From NCBI GenBank assembly GCA_018398765.1, contig JAHBMJ010003036.1, positions 3,312 through 14,059 on the forward strand: a DNA stretch of 10,748 bases, given 5' to 3'. The notes beneath the pieces were generated by a model. The model was not told where the DNA came from, did not search any database, and saw only the letters and a program-made list of their open reading frames with translations. Below are positions 1 to 8,277 of the stretch, in pieces. Position 1 is the stretch's first letter; the number at the start of each line of letters is the position of its first letter. The position numbers and the translations under genes were made by a program. Source of the DNA: Chromera velia (lineage: Eukaryota > Sar > Chromeraceae).

Positions 1-12
1 GGGGGGGGGGGG
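1..12. repeat. Poly-G run at left edge
   Basis: The window begins with twelve consecutive G residues. The right edge also ends in a G run. Homopolymer G at both edges suggests an assembly break rather than a biological boundary, but the sequence alone cannot prove this. Confidence 0.8.
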
Positions 13-39
13 TCGGCACAACTGCCCGATCAGCTGGCC

Positions 40-246
40 TGCATGCATCAATCGTGAAGTTCTCATTTTTCTTGCTTTTCGGGGCCGTTCGCAAGTTTGC
101 TTGCATCAGATTTTTGCCGAAAGACAGCGTGCATGCACGCATGTATGCACGTGGGCTGGGGTATTTCTGTTTTCTAAGTGCCCCCCACTTCGTTTTCTGG
201 AGCCATTTTTTTTTTTCTCGACTTCATTGCGATGCGCGGTGCATGC
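40..246. promoter_or_regulatory. Cluster of three TGCATGC motifs
   Basis: TGCATGCA occurs at 40-47 and 130-137, and TGCATGC at 240-246, with further related GCATG/TGCAC words between them. TGCATGC is an established core recognised by ApiAP2-type transcription factors in apicomplexans. The cluster lies upstream of the tentative plus-strand gene that starts at 685, so it could be promoter sequence. The regulatory role is inferred from the motif and its clustering. The same word recurs near the hydrolase gene at 6904, 6924 and 7649. Confidence 0.35.
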
Positions 247-684
247 GACGCACGTATTACACCGCGGGCAGCCCTCTGTCTAACAGACACACAGAAGATG
301 ATGAAACACAAACTCTCAAAACTGTCAGGTAGCTTGGCAAAGAGTCAGACATTAATTGCCCAATTGCGGCAAAGTTGAATTTATCACCTCCCAGTTTCTT
401 CGTCACAATGATTACATGATGGTAGTATCAGTAGCCAGGATTTTTTATCATTTGAATGTATATATCAATATGCGCTCTGTCCGAGTCTGTTGTGCAAACA
501 CTGCAAAGAAAATCATAGCGGAATTTAAGGGATCGACGTGTAGCTACGTTCGCTCTTGGTCCATGCATCCACGTGAACCATCGCATATAGTCTTCTGCAG
601 CCACTATCGAACTGATTTCATTCGAATCTCGATCGGAAGAAGCAGCCTGGTTCTTCTCTTCCTTCTGCTCTCGCTCGGCGGTAG
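247..684. other. Non-coding stretch ending in pyrimidine tract
   Basis: No recognisable gene is seen here. Short open frames on both strands give no familiar protein. The last part (about 649-684) is rich in T and C and ends in TAG directly before the ATG at 685, so it looks like a 3' splice site. The exon at 685 could therefore be preceded by an upstream exon or non-coding leader. A minus-strand open frame (428-697) overlaps this tract and is probably a by-product of its composition. Confidence 0.4.
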
Positions 685-1717
685 ATGACATGCACATCTA
701 GATGTTCTAGTCGTTCGTCTTCTGAGGCGAACGACATCGAGCACGGCGAGGGGTCTCCCTCACAGTGTATGCAAAGGCGGCAGAGGAGGAAGTTGGCAAA
801 GGGAATGATGATGAGGTTCAAGACTGCATGGGAGGTCAGTCAGACTGGAGAGCGTTCTGTGCATACACATCAACTGAGTGCACATTCAACTTTCTGAGCT
901 AGTGCACGAATTGGTTTATGTTACAGATACATACACTGTCAGACAGCCATGTACATGTAATTTTGCTTTTTTGTTCATTTAACTCGAAAGCTCAAACACA
1001 GGCAAAAAGCCTGTGTGTGAGGCACACAGACAAGCACGCTACCTGGAGGTGATGGTAGGAGAGTATATGTTACTTGCACAGAGTCCATTCTTTTTTCAGA
1101 GTAATTACAGATCCGAAGCTTGATCGGTAGTGTATTTTTGCTCACTCTGTTTGTCTCCCTGTTCGCTCTCATCTCTTCAAGCTGAATGAAAAGAAGTATG
1201 CGCCTCTCACTTGTTGATCGATATTTGACCTATTTAATCTGCTTAAGTTGTTTTTCTTGCGAAGCTGCCCCTCTCTGTGCATGTCGCTCTGCATGATTGT
1301 GTGGAACTTTAAGAAAGTAATCAATCAAGCCTCTTCGTGAAAAGATCGACTTGGAAGCCCCACCTGCTGTACATTATTGAAAGATTGAATTTCTTCCGTG
1401 CATGTTCTTTTGTGTCTCACTGCGTTTGTTCAGGAATCAAAAGAGGCATACGAGAAACTGCAGGGACCTGCAGGACAGCTGTTCTGGGGAAAGACCTCCC
1501 AACTAAAAAGTGAGTCCACCAGTGAGTTAGGGTGCAGCATTTGTTGGCTGTATGAGTATATTTGCACTTAATTCTCTATTATGTGACAGTTGAATTCCGC
1601 CTCTCTTCGCCGCCGTCACGAGGAGGCCGTCTGAACCACGAAGGGGGGAGGTGCATTTCCTTTTCGAATTCGTGCATGAGACAGACCGTCACTGCATGTC
1701 GGTTCTCAGCAAGCTAG
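685..1717 (+). CDS. Tentative three-exon gene, unrecognised 117-aa basic protein
   Basis: I do not recognise this protein. The model joins exon 1 (685-834), exon 2 (1434-1509) and exon 3 (1590-1717, stop TAG). The splice signals read GGGAG|GTCAGT, TTGTTCAG|G, AAAAA|GTGAGT and GTGACAG|T, and intron phases 0 and 1 keep one frame open throughout. The product begins with a Ser/Arg-rich stretch. It then has a basic patch (RRQRRKLAKG, residues about 31-40), a likely helix (FKTAWEESKEAYEKLQ, about 45-60) and a Ser/Arg-rich tail. There is no signal peptide or membrane segment. An in-frame TAG directly precedes the ATG, so either this is the true start or an upstream exon is spliced in at the AG at 683-684. 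Exon 3 could instead be spliced onward at GGAG|GTGCAT near 1651. Support comes from the agreement of splice sites and phase only. It may be a chance model. Confidence 0.33.
996..1029. other. Two overlapping, mutually exclusive hairpins
   Basis: ACACAGGC (996-1003) pairs with GCCTGTGT (1009-1016) across an AAAAA loop. CTGTGTG (1011-1017) pairs with CACACAG (1023-1029) across TGAGG. The two stems share 1011-1016, so only one can form at a time. They lie in the first intron of the tentative gene. No function is evident. Confidence 0.4.
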
Positions 1718-2149
1718 GTCTAAAAAGTGAATTATTGCCAGTGCGAAACTTCCAAAAAATGCTTGCCCTCGCGCACTCTGTCCGATTCATTTGTTTACGA
1801 AGGCATTACTTGGTTTACAAATTGGTATGTCCATTTGCTGCCATTGGATTCTTTGTAATTTCAGGTTGTTGCATCCCCATGGTCCGTATGCTCACTAAGC
1901 GATCATAAACACTTAAAACGGTGACACACAGCTGAGTATGATGGATTCCTAGGTAGAATGACGGACCACACAATACCACATAGTCTTCTGTGATCAACAT
2001 TAACCCGGGTCTGACCTTCTTCATGGCTTGACAGGGCTTGCAACTATCCCTACAGCAAATCAATAACCGAGGCGCTACCGCGCTTCGACTCAGAAAGTAA
2101 CAAGGTGAACGAAAAAGTGGGCAACCAAGCAGGTCCAAGCTTCTAGCTG
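1718..2149. other. No supported gene
   Basis: This stretch has ordinary base composition and no protein I recognise. A plus-strand open frame runs to 1908 with a hydrophobic C-terminal part, but it has no ATG at its start and is out of phase with the tentative gene to its left. A pair of splice-like signals (GTATGT at 1825, TTTCAG ending at 1864) would define an intron of only 40 bp. A minus-strand open frame (1815-2153) looks like no known family. Confidence 0.4.
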
Positions 2150-2673
2150 ACACATATATTTTTTAAAAAATACATGCAGAGAGATAAGAAGTATTCGAAA
2201 AAATGATTTTTCATTAACCTAAAACTTTAGCTTGAACTTCGACTTAAAGTTTAATGAAGCCATTCATTAATTAAAAATTGAGAATCAAAAACTTTTATAA
2301 TTAGACGAAGTTTTAACTAAATTAAGTTTTTGTAAACTAGCTTTGAAATAAAGGTTAATCGTTCTAGTAATCGTTTGGAGTCTTTGGACATATCTAAATC
2401 TCTAAACGTTTCTTAGTAACAGTTTTTAATATTTTTTAAAACATAGAAGAAATATAAAACAAAGCCTAGAAACCTAATTAGCTGCGCGTTTACTTCAGCT
2501 TGTAGAGCTAGATAAAACCTTGCAGTAACTAGCAGTAACCTACTAATAGTAGACAGTAACTTATAGATTGTTCATAACATAGATACCCCAAATGTTTGAT
2601 TTCAAGTTGGAAGCTTGGAGCTCCAAACGCATTTTGGAGATCATCTTTATAGCTCCAAACCATGTCTATTCCT

Positions 2674-3199
2674 AGGTGTGATCTGTAAAGTTTTAAAGTG
2701 AAATAAAGACTTTTAAAGTTTGGTTTGAGTCTGTAGACTCTAAAATACTAGGCGACGCACAGTGATAAAAAAAAAGAAAAAAAAAATCTTGAGAAGCCTA
2801 ATCTTTTTTATTTTTTTTTTTATTATTTTATTGGAAGTGCTCAGGCTAAACATATAACAAAAACATATCTAACTACAAAACCTACCTTTGCTAAGTTTGC
2901 TTGGACCTTTAACCACCAGACTAAAAAAAAAAAAAAAAAAAAATCTCGACATGTCTATTTTTTTTTTTTTTTTACCACTGTGCGTCGCCTAGCTAAAATA
3001 TAACTTTTGAAACACGCTTTAAAAGTTTTTTACCATAGATTGAAAAATGTTTTGTTTTAAAAAGCTAAACAATCATAAACAACAAATCAATACGTTCAAG
3101 CCTTTTATTTTAATTTTAAAGTTTTAAAACCAAAGAAGTTTTAAAGTCTAAAGTCTGTGGTCAGACTTTATTATAAAAATAACTTTACAGATCACACCT
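2674..3199. mobile_element. Outer MITE-like inverted-repeat element
   Basis: The 19 bp word AGGTGTGATCTGTAAAGTT at 2674-2692 recurs as its exact reverse complement at 3181-3199, so these are terminal inverted repeats. Flanking direct repeats support insertion: GTCTATTCCTA is present at 2664-2674 and again at 3202-3212. The duplication overlaps the left terminus by one base and is offset from the right terminus by two. A shorter reading, TCTATT directly abutting longer imperfect termini, is also possible. Removing the inner element leaves about 273 bp, a usual size for a non-autonomous miniature inverted-repeat element. It has no coding capacity. A direct repeat of about 10 bp would suit a Mutator-like element, but I would not assign a superfamily from this alone. 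Confidence 0.7.
2748..2992. mobile_element. Inner MITE, probably hAT-like
   Basis: CTAGGCGACGCACAGTG at 2748-2764 is repeated as its perfect reverse complement at 2976-2992. With one mismatch, the similarity continues into matching A and T tracts. The element is flanked exactly by CTAAAATA at 2740-2747 and 2993-3000, an 8 bp target duplication. Eight-base duplications are typical of hAT transposons, although some other superfamilies make them too. The 245 bp interior is A/T homopolymer tracts plus non-coding sequence, so the copy is non-autonomous and would need a transposase from elsewhere. It interrupts the outer inverted-repeat element and is therefore the younger insertion. The perfect termini and duplication suggest relatively recent movement. 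Confidence 0.85.
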
Positions 3200-3240
3200 C
3201 GGTCTATTCCTATTAATGTGTTCGTTTCAATCTAAATATA

Positions 3241-3537
3241 GTGCACAGCCTCTTATATGCGAGCTGATATGACCCTCAGTGGCAGATCGCCAGAGAGCTA
3301 GCCAGAGAGACGTGTAACCCTTCTATTGACTCTGAGTGACCGTCGCCACTGACCGAGCTTCGATCAACAGAAAGTTAGAGTCATTCACACAGATGCAAAA
3401 GGTGGTTGACGGGCATGACATGCTCAACTTGCTCAAGGATGGAAAGAAATAGCCAGGGAAACAGGCACCAGAAACTCAATTTGTCGGATCCCCCATGAAA
3501 CGGAAAAAGCATGTAAAGAGGGACTAGAAGAGGAGCC
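3241..3537. other. Unassigned region with short open frame
   Basis: No recognisable gene is present. A plus-strand frame is open at 3336-3452 and contains an ATG at 3393 in an ACACAG|ATG context. Its end, KVVDGHDMLNLLKDGKK, has a helical, protein-like character, so it could be a terminal exon of an unseen gene. There is also a 7 bp inverted repeat (CAGTGGC near 3275, GCCACTG near 3345) and a repeated GCCAGAGAG word near 3290-3310. None of this is enough to call a gene. Confidence 0.3.
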
Positions 3538-3717
3538 ATGTTCCCTTATTTGTCCAGATTTTCCGTGCTGGGCCGAAGCTGGCTGCTAAAAAACAAAGAG
3601 GAACCAGAAAAACAACTGTATAAGAAAAACAGAAAGCAGGGTGCCATTGACATGGGTCACACTGCTCGCCTGAAAGTCCATCCCTTTGAAAAGAAGGATC
3701 CGAAACAGTGGAATTAA
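3538..3717 (+). CDS. Possible small protein, 59 aa, unknown function
   Basis: I do not recognise this protein. The ATG has a G at -3, and the frame runs 59 codons to TAA. The first 19 residues (MFPYLSRFSVLGRSWLLKN) carry Arg and Lys, no acidic residue and alternating hydrophobic residues, so they could act as a mitochondrial presequence or a short amphipathic helix. The rest is very basic and polar and ends KKDPKQWN. No membrane segment is evident. The composition looks more like a real protein than translated random sequence. There is no splice evidence and no homologue I can name, and it may be one exon of a larger gene. A minus-strand open frame covering the same bases looks less protein-like. 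Confidence 0.3.
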   Translation: MFPYLSRFSVLGRSWLLKNKEEPEKQLYKKNRKQGAIDMGHTARLKVHPFEKKDPKQWN

Positions 3718-4901
3718 TCAATTGAAGCGCGGATTTGTTGAGCTTTTTTCAGCTCTCACGCGAATCCAGGAACAGTTCTCCTTGGACATTTGAAAACAAC
3801 ACATCAGGACCCCATGAAATCGCATACAGATTGCATCACTCGAGTTAAGAGATTCAATTTGACAAAGCAACCTTCCTAATTCTCTCGATTTCTCCTGCCT
3901 CCCTGAACAGAATGAAGGCATAATTTATGAAAGCCGCTAGCGCTCAAATGAAAAGCCCCAAAGGAAATGCATATTAATACAAGAAATTCAATCAGCTTTC
4001 TTTTTTTGAAAGTCCTCCCTGCCGATTGAAAGAGTCACCTGCGCCTGTCTTGCTTTTTCGTCCTGCCATCTTCTTTGGTACTGCCAGCCAAACGATGAAT
4101 CAGTTGTGCACTCCCAGACGGGGCTTCGAAAAAGGGACCCTGAAATCAAATCGAAAGAAGAAAAGTCAATCTGCGAGCCCCGAGACGCCGTGTTAAACTT
4201 GAATAAACAAAACACAAATGCGTGAAAGAAAAAGAGAGGCACCACAAACGACAAAGCGACAGAGCTCTGGTCCGCAAGGGAAGGAAGGTGTTTCCTCGAT
4301 TGGATTCGTCCACAGGACAAGCATGCGCCAAAAGAAGAAAGAAAGGCGTGTATGGTTTCATCCGTTCATAAAAAGAAGAACGGAGACCAATTGACGGAGC
4401 AAGCTCATTTTTCACACTCCTAGTTAAATGACGGAGCAAACGAAATGCTGGGGGGAAAGAAGAGAAATCAGAACACTCCTGATTGTTTGAGACCACTTTT
4501 CTGTCCAGCAGGTCTGAGGAAACATGTGGAAAGAAGAAGTGAGCGAAGAACGAAAAAGCGTTACAAGTGGCGCTTGTCGTCAATTTACGACAATTCAAAT
4601 TCCGGACAGAATTCAGGGACTGCACTGGTTTCTCTTTTCTCTCTCTTCGTATCCTTTGCTTTGCTTTGCTTGGCGTGCTTCCTCTGTCCTTTCGTCCCTC
4701 TGTCTGGCGTTCTCTCGCTTTGCCCCATGGCGACGTGCAGAGAAGCACACAAATGAATTTTCTCAGTTTGCCTTGCAGGCCGAAAATAACCATCCTACCT
4801 AGTGTCACTCACTTGCTGTTAAATTCTGCAGGCCACGTCACTCACTCCCTGATCGACATAATTAATTAGGCAATGGGGTGATCAGCCAGCCAATCAGCTA
4901 A
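3718..4901. other. Long stretch with no recognised gene
   Basis: Several open frames occur on both strands but none matches a family I know. Three are worth recording. A plus-strand frame open at 3978-4197, preceded by a possible acceptor TTCAATCAG, ends in a Lys/Ser-rich tail. A plus-strand ATG frame at 4445-4756 carries a basic segment (residues about 25-43) followed by a Leu/Phe/Cys-rich hydrophobic stretch that could span a membrane. A minus-strand frame (4146-4808) does not start with ATG at its left-most codon and is low-complexity. GACGGAGCAA occurs twice (about 4394 and 4431). Part of this region is expected to be the 3' UTR and downstream flank of the hydrolase gene that ends at 4902. 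Confidence 0.4.
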
Positions 4902-7645
4902 TCAGGAGTCGGCATCGAGCCAAGGAAGGAGGCCGAGGACTTCATCCCTTGCTGCGTCGTCTGTGAGGAACTGGGCGTGCTCGTGACCTTGAAAGAAAAG
5001 AGCCCGAACCCGCCCCCTCCCAAGACTGTCTCTGTACAAGCGAAAATGATTGAGGATCTCGGGAGACGGTACCAGACTGTCGCTCTCTGACAGCACAATG
5101 GCTAGTTTCATCCTCTCACAGTCGCATTCCTCCTCGGCTTCTTGGCTGTCTTCGTTGAAAAGCAAAACTTCTGACGGCAGAGGTTTGAGGGACTCTCTCT
5201 TTTTCTCTTTCTCTTTCTCTGCCATTCCTTCATCGGTCAAGTCTCCGAAGCAGCCGGTCTTTTGTTTGTGAAGGGATGCGTCGAGAGGGGCTTGCTCTCG
5301 AAAGAAAGGAAGTGTGGAGAGGGTACGAGGACCAGCCAGAGAGGCGGGGGCAAAAGGAGGAATAAGGGCAGGGGGGGGACCGTCCTTGGGGGTCCAATGG
5401 GCGGGAGAGGCACGCTCTCTTAGGTGGCGGTTGGAGATGGCAGTGAGCTGCCTGTCTCTTTTGCGTAGGGCCAGGGGGGGGTCGTTGTAGTCGACTGTGA
5501 GACATGCCGAGGCCCCCCCTTTGTCGGGGGCCTCGAGAACCTCGAGGGCGGTTTTCCATAGGGTGAAGTCTCTGAGACTTCCTTCTGTCTTCAGCCTGCT
5601 GCTTCGACGGCGCTCGTTCTTCTGTTGTTCTTCAGGAGCGCCCTTTTCCTTTCCATCATGATCCTCCTCCACAACCGTCCAAAGCTCAAGCTCAGTCTCT
5701 TTTGCAACAAGCTGACGCACGCAGCAAGCAGGGCGGGTGCATGGTTTGAGGTCTCGAAGTCTTGTGAGATCGCGAGAGTTGGCGGTCTCTGCTTTGGCCG
5801 TGCGAGGAAAACAGGGCACGTCATCGAGAAAAAGCGCGTTGGACTGCCACCAGAATGCCCTGCTCATCACACGGGAGATCCCGAGCTCCCTTGACAGAAA
5901 GACGTACCGAATCCACTGGAAGGCCGTCTGCGGTTCTTTGTAGACGAAGTTGTGGGCAACCTGCAGGAGATCATACAGCACGTGACATGCACAGAATATG
6001 AAGGAAAAGTACATCTCTTACACTAGGTGAGGGCACACGAAACTTGTTTTGTGAAAGATTTCTGTTGCAAAAAATGGCCAGCACCCTTCAAGCCTCGGAA
6101 CCCATGCTGTTTGCTGATGGACGGAGAGAGGGGGCAATGCAACCGGAAAGCACAAACTACAGAAATCCCAAAGAGGAGTCTGAAAGAGCACATGAGACAG
6201 ACAGACAGACAGACAGACAGACTGACTGACTGACTGACTGACTGACTGAGAGGCGGAAAGAAAGACAGGCAGATAGCCAAGACAAGTGGGTACCGAGACG
6301 AAAGTACACAAGATGCGACAGTCAGATAAACAATCTGACAGCCAAAACTACAAAGGAGCTGACCTTCGGCAGACAGAGGAGGAGAGAGATGGGGTCGATC
6401 AGCATTGCCGACTGCACCATCTCTGGTTTGTACTTGATACACCAGGAGACCGCAATGCTTCCGTACGAATGGCCAATGAAAATCGCGCGCGTGAAGTTGT
6501 TCTCTGTCAGGATCGTGTGGACTGCCTCCACCGTTCGTTTCACAGATGGTATGTGCTCCCAGACGCGGCTGCTGACATACCGAAGTTCCAGAAGAAACAG
6601 AGGGCGCTCCCCCCTGAGTGCTCCCAAGAGCTCCAGGTAGTACACCAGACCGTGGCCTAGGCCGTGGACAAACACCACCGGATATCTCGGAGGGCTCCCT
6701 GGGGCTGCACTGCGGTACCAGTAGTTGAACCCCCCGATGCACCTGCAGATCGACACACGTAGTTGGAGAGACAGAGAAAAGTCAGAAAAACAGCTTGTCG
6801 GTGTACTGGCATCATTTGAGCGAGTAGACGGGCCAATGGTAAAACAGAGAAAAGCCGTATGTCCAGGGGAAAAATGGGGGGCAGGTTGATAGAAAATGCA
6901 CTATGCATGCGGGGTTGAGTATTTGCATGCAATTGAAAGGTCAGACAAAACAGTCCATCACGCTTACAGGAGCCCCGGGAAAGCACACCACAAGCATGCC
7001 TCCTCTGCACTGCTGAGCATGACCTGACCTCAATTCGTATCCTGCCAGACGAAGCACATGAGACGCTGCCCAATCCATTCCCTTGACGATCGCGTACACG
7101 AACAGCGGTCTGTGGAGGGCGTTCAGTTGATCCAGACTGAGACGGATGGCCTTGACTTCGTGATTGAATCCCTCCTTGAACTGTGAACCTTGGATCTCTT
7201 CCAATTCCCTTATGTACCCCTCAAGCTCCTCCCGCTCTTCCTCGTCTAATGCTGCCGGGAAACGGTACCAGAGGGACCAAGCAAGAAACTGGGCGATGTT
7301 GCCTCTCCAGACTTTCTCTGCTGGAGCACCAAAGAACCATCCTGAGATGAACGTCGGTAAGTGCTTTGCATCCTTGTCGGTCTCGACAGAGAGCGCACGA
7401 AGGACCTGGTCGAAGATGCGTCTTCGCTGTGGCTGCAGGACCACGGGAGGAGTGGAGAGCCACTGCATGTTTCTCAGCTGGCTGCGGAAAAGACCGTAAA
7501 AGGCAACCTCAATGATTATCCACCCCATGAAAAGAAGTTCCAATATCTGAAGGGGTGTGTACATAATCGGGAGAAGCCCGAAGTACACAAGGAAAGAGAT
7601 GAATACCACCACCAACAGCAGAATGCCTCCATACCGGATCTGCAT
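4902..7645 (-). CDS. Membrane-anchored alpha/beta hydrolase, three exons, about 684 aa
   Basis: The exons are 7645-7029, 6742-6364 and 5960-4902 on the minus strand. The introns are 286 and 403 bp, with junctions TTGAG|GTCAGG, CTGCAG|GTGCAT, CCGAAG|GTCAGC and CTGCAG|GTTGCC and phases 2 and 0. The first ATG of the open frame (7645) is chosen; the frame continues upstream only with non-ATG codons. Two hydrophobic helices (residues about 6-28 and 32-53) anchor the N terminus, followed by WFFGAP near 103-108. The hydrolase core has an HGLG oxyanion loop (232-235) and the nucleophile elbow GHSYGS (296-301, Ser298). The likely acid is Asp626 in SESDSLVP, and the likely base is His660 in GHEHAQFL. 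The stretch LPK|VAHNFVYKEP across junction 2 resembles fungal and protist membrane hydrolases of this type. Residues about 380-616 are a Lys/Glu/Arg/Pro-rich insert absent from ordinary family members. The natural substrate cannot be read from the sequence; a lipid or ester is only a guess from the membrane anchor. Confidence 0.88.
6196..6247. repeat. Compound microsatellite (GACA)6(GACT)7
   Basis: Six perfect GACA units (6196-6219) run directly into seven perfect GACT units (6220-6247). The tract lies in the second intron of the hydrolase gene. On the coding strand it reads as CAGT then CTGT repeats. Long open frames through it (Ser-Gln-Ser-Val repeats and similar) are artefacts of the repeat. 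Confidence 0.95.
6903..6932. promoter_or_regulatory. Two TGCATGC motifs in hydrolase intron 1
   Basis: ATGCATGC lies at 6903-6910 and the palindrome TTGCATGCAA at 6923-6932, within the first intron of the hydrolase gene. The same ten-base palindrome lies just upstream of that gene's ATG (7648-7657). They may be intronic binding sites for an ApiAP2-like factor, or just a common word in this genome. Confidence 0.3.
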
Positions 7646-8277
7646 CTTTGCATGCAACCCTTGTTGATTTCTTGATCTACGTGGAGCGACAGGTCAGACT
7701 GTTGCTAAAGCGTTCAGCGATCAAATGTGCGAGCCCCTGTGTGCGCTTCTTCTTTTACGTTGAATGCCTTCCAAACCTTCATGTTTCAGGCAGCCGTGTA
7801 TAGTTTGGACTCGGCAGCTAGGAGACTTAATTGGCAGTTGACACGTTTGTTCAACGATGTTTTCCGCTTAATTCCTGTATGCCCTCAAAATCGGGTCCAA
7901 AAATCGGATTGGTGCGATCAGTACGCGTGGCGGCGCCGCGGACCCACCGTGGCACCGTGCGCCGCCACTTTTCTCGAAGATTGCAGAAGATCGCAGAAGG
8001 CATCATCATCATTGGCATCATCTGACACCGGCCATTAACCTCGTGTCGATCACCTCGATCCTGTTCTTGCAAGCTACTAAGACTCAGTTTGCCGACCTAT
8101 ATATTCGTTTTCGAGTTTGCAAAAACATCCAGAAAAGGTCGTATGCAGACACACACGACAGTCATCGGTTTGTTTCGAGGCTTCGTCTTTTTCCTTCGAG
8201 CACCGTTATCACAACGTTCTTAACAAACCCAGGTCGCAGAGAGACTGCCTTTCTTCAGTAGTGCTGTTGGGAGTAAA
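7646..8277. promoter_or_regulatory. Shared upstream region of two divergent genes
   Basis: This 632 bp stretch separates the hydrolase start (minus strand) from the Cdc20-like start (plus strand), so it must carry the 5' UTRs and probably the promoters of both. The palindrome TTGCATGCAA (7648-7657) sits immediately upstream of the hydrolase ATG. A short CAT-rich tract lies at about 7999-8022. The Cdc20-like frame stays open upstream to 8224 and contains an acceptor-like CCCAG ending at 8232, so an upstream 5' exon could lie here. Other open frames in the region resemble nothing known. I see no clear TATA box placement. Confidence 0.45.

Larger units (their letters stand above)
2150..3240. repeat. 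AT-rich block, composite of nested insertions
   Basis: Base composition changes abruptly near 2150 to strongly A+T-rich sequence with frequent stops in all frames, and returns to normal near 3240. Beyond the two elements described separately, it holds several short inverted repeats. These include the 16 bp palindrome at 2157-2172 and an 8 bp stem at 2251-2258 and 2263-2270 with a 4-nt loop. It also has repeated AGTAAC words around 2523-2560. No coding sequence is visible. I infer an old non-coding repeat, or a repeat landing site, that received later insertions. I could not find terminal repeats or a target duplication for the block as a whole. Confidence 0.6.

Noticed and set aside
1651-1908. 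Plus-strand 85-codon frame with hydrophobic C terminus
   Set aside because: It opens with GTG rather than ATG, has no matching upstream exon in phase, and resembles no known protein.
2150-3240. Reverse transcriptase, transposase or LTRs in the AT-rich block
   Set aside because: All frames are closed at short intervals, no catalytic motif is visible, and no long direct repeats were found. The elements are non-coding.
4445-4756. ATG-started 103-codon plus-strand frame with a possible membrane segment
   Set aside because: The hydrophobic stretch comes from CT-rich sequence. There is no splice, promoter or homology support.
4146-4808. Minus-strand open frame of 220 codons
   Set aside because: It does not begin with ATG at its first codon, its translation is low-complexity, and no family motif is visible. 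Competing plus-strand frames over the same bases are equally plausible.
6023-6742. Minus-strand open frame with Ser-Gln-Ser-Val repeats
   Set aside because: The repeats come from the intronic tetranucleotide microsatellite, and the rest is an off-frame reading of the hydrolase's second exon.
7655-7657. Hydrolase start four codons upstream of the ATG
   Set aside because: That codon is TTG. The first ATG in frame is at 7645-7643, immediately before the hydrophobic anchor.
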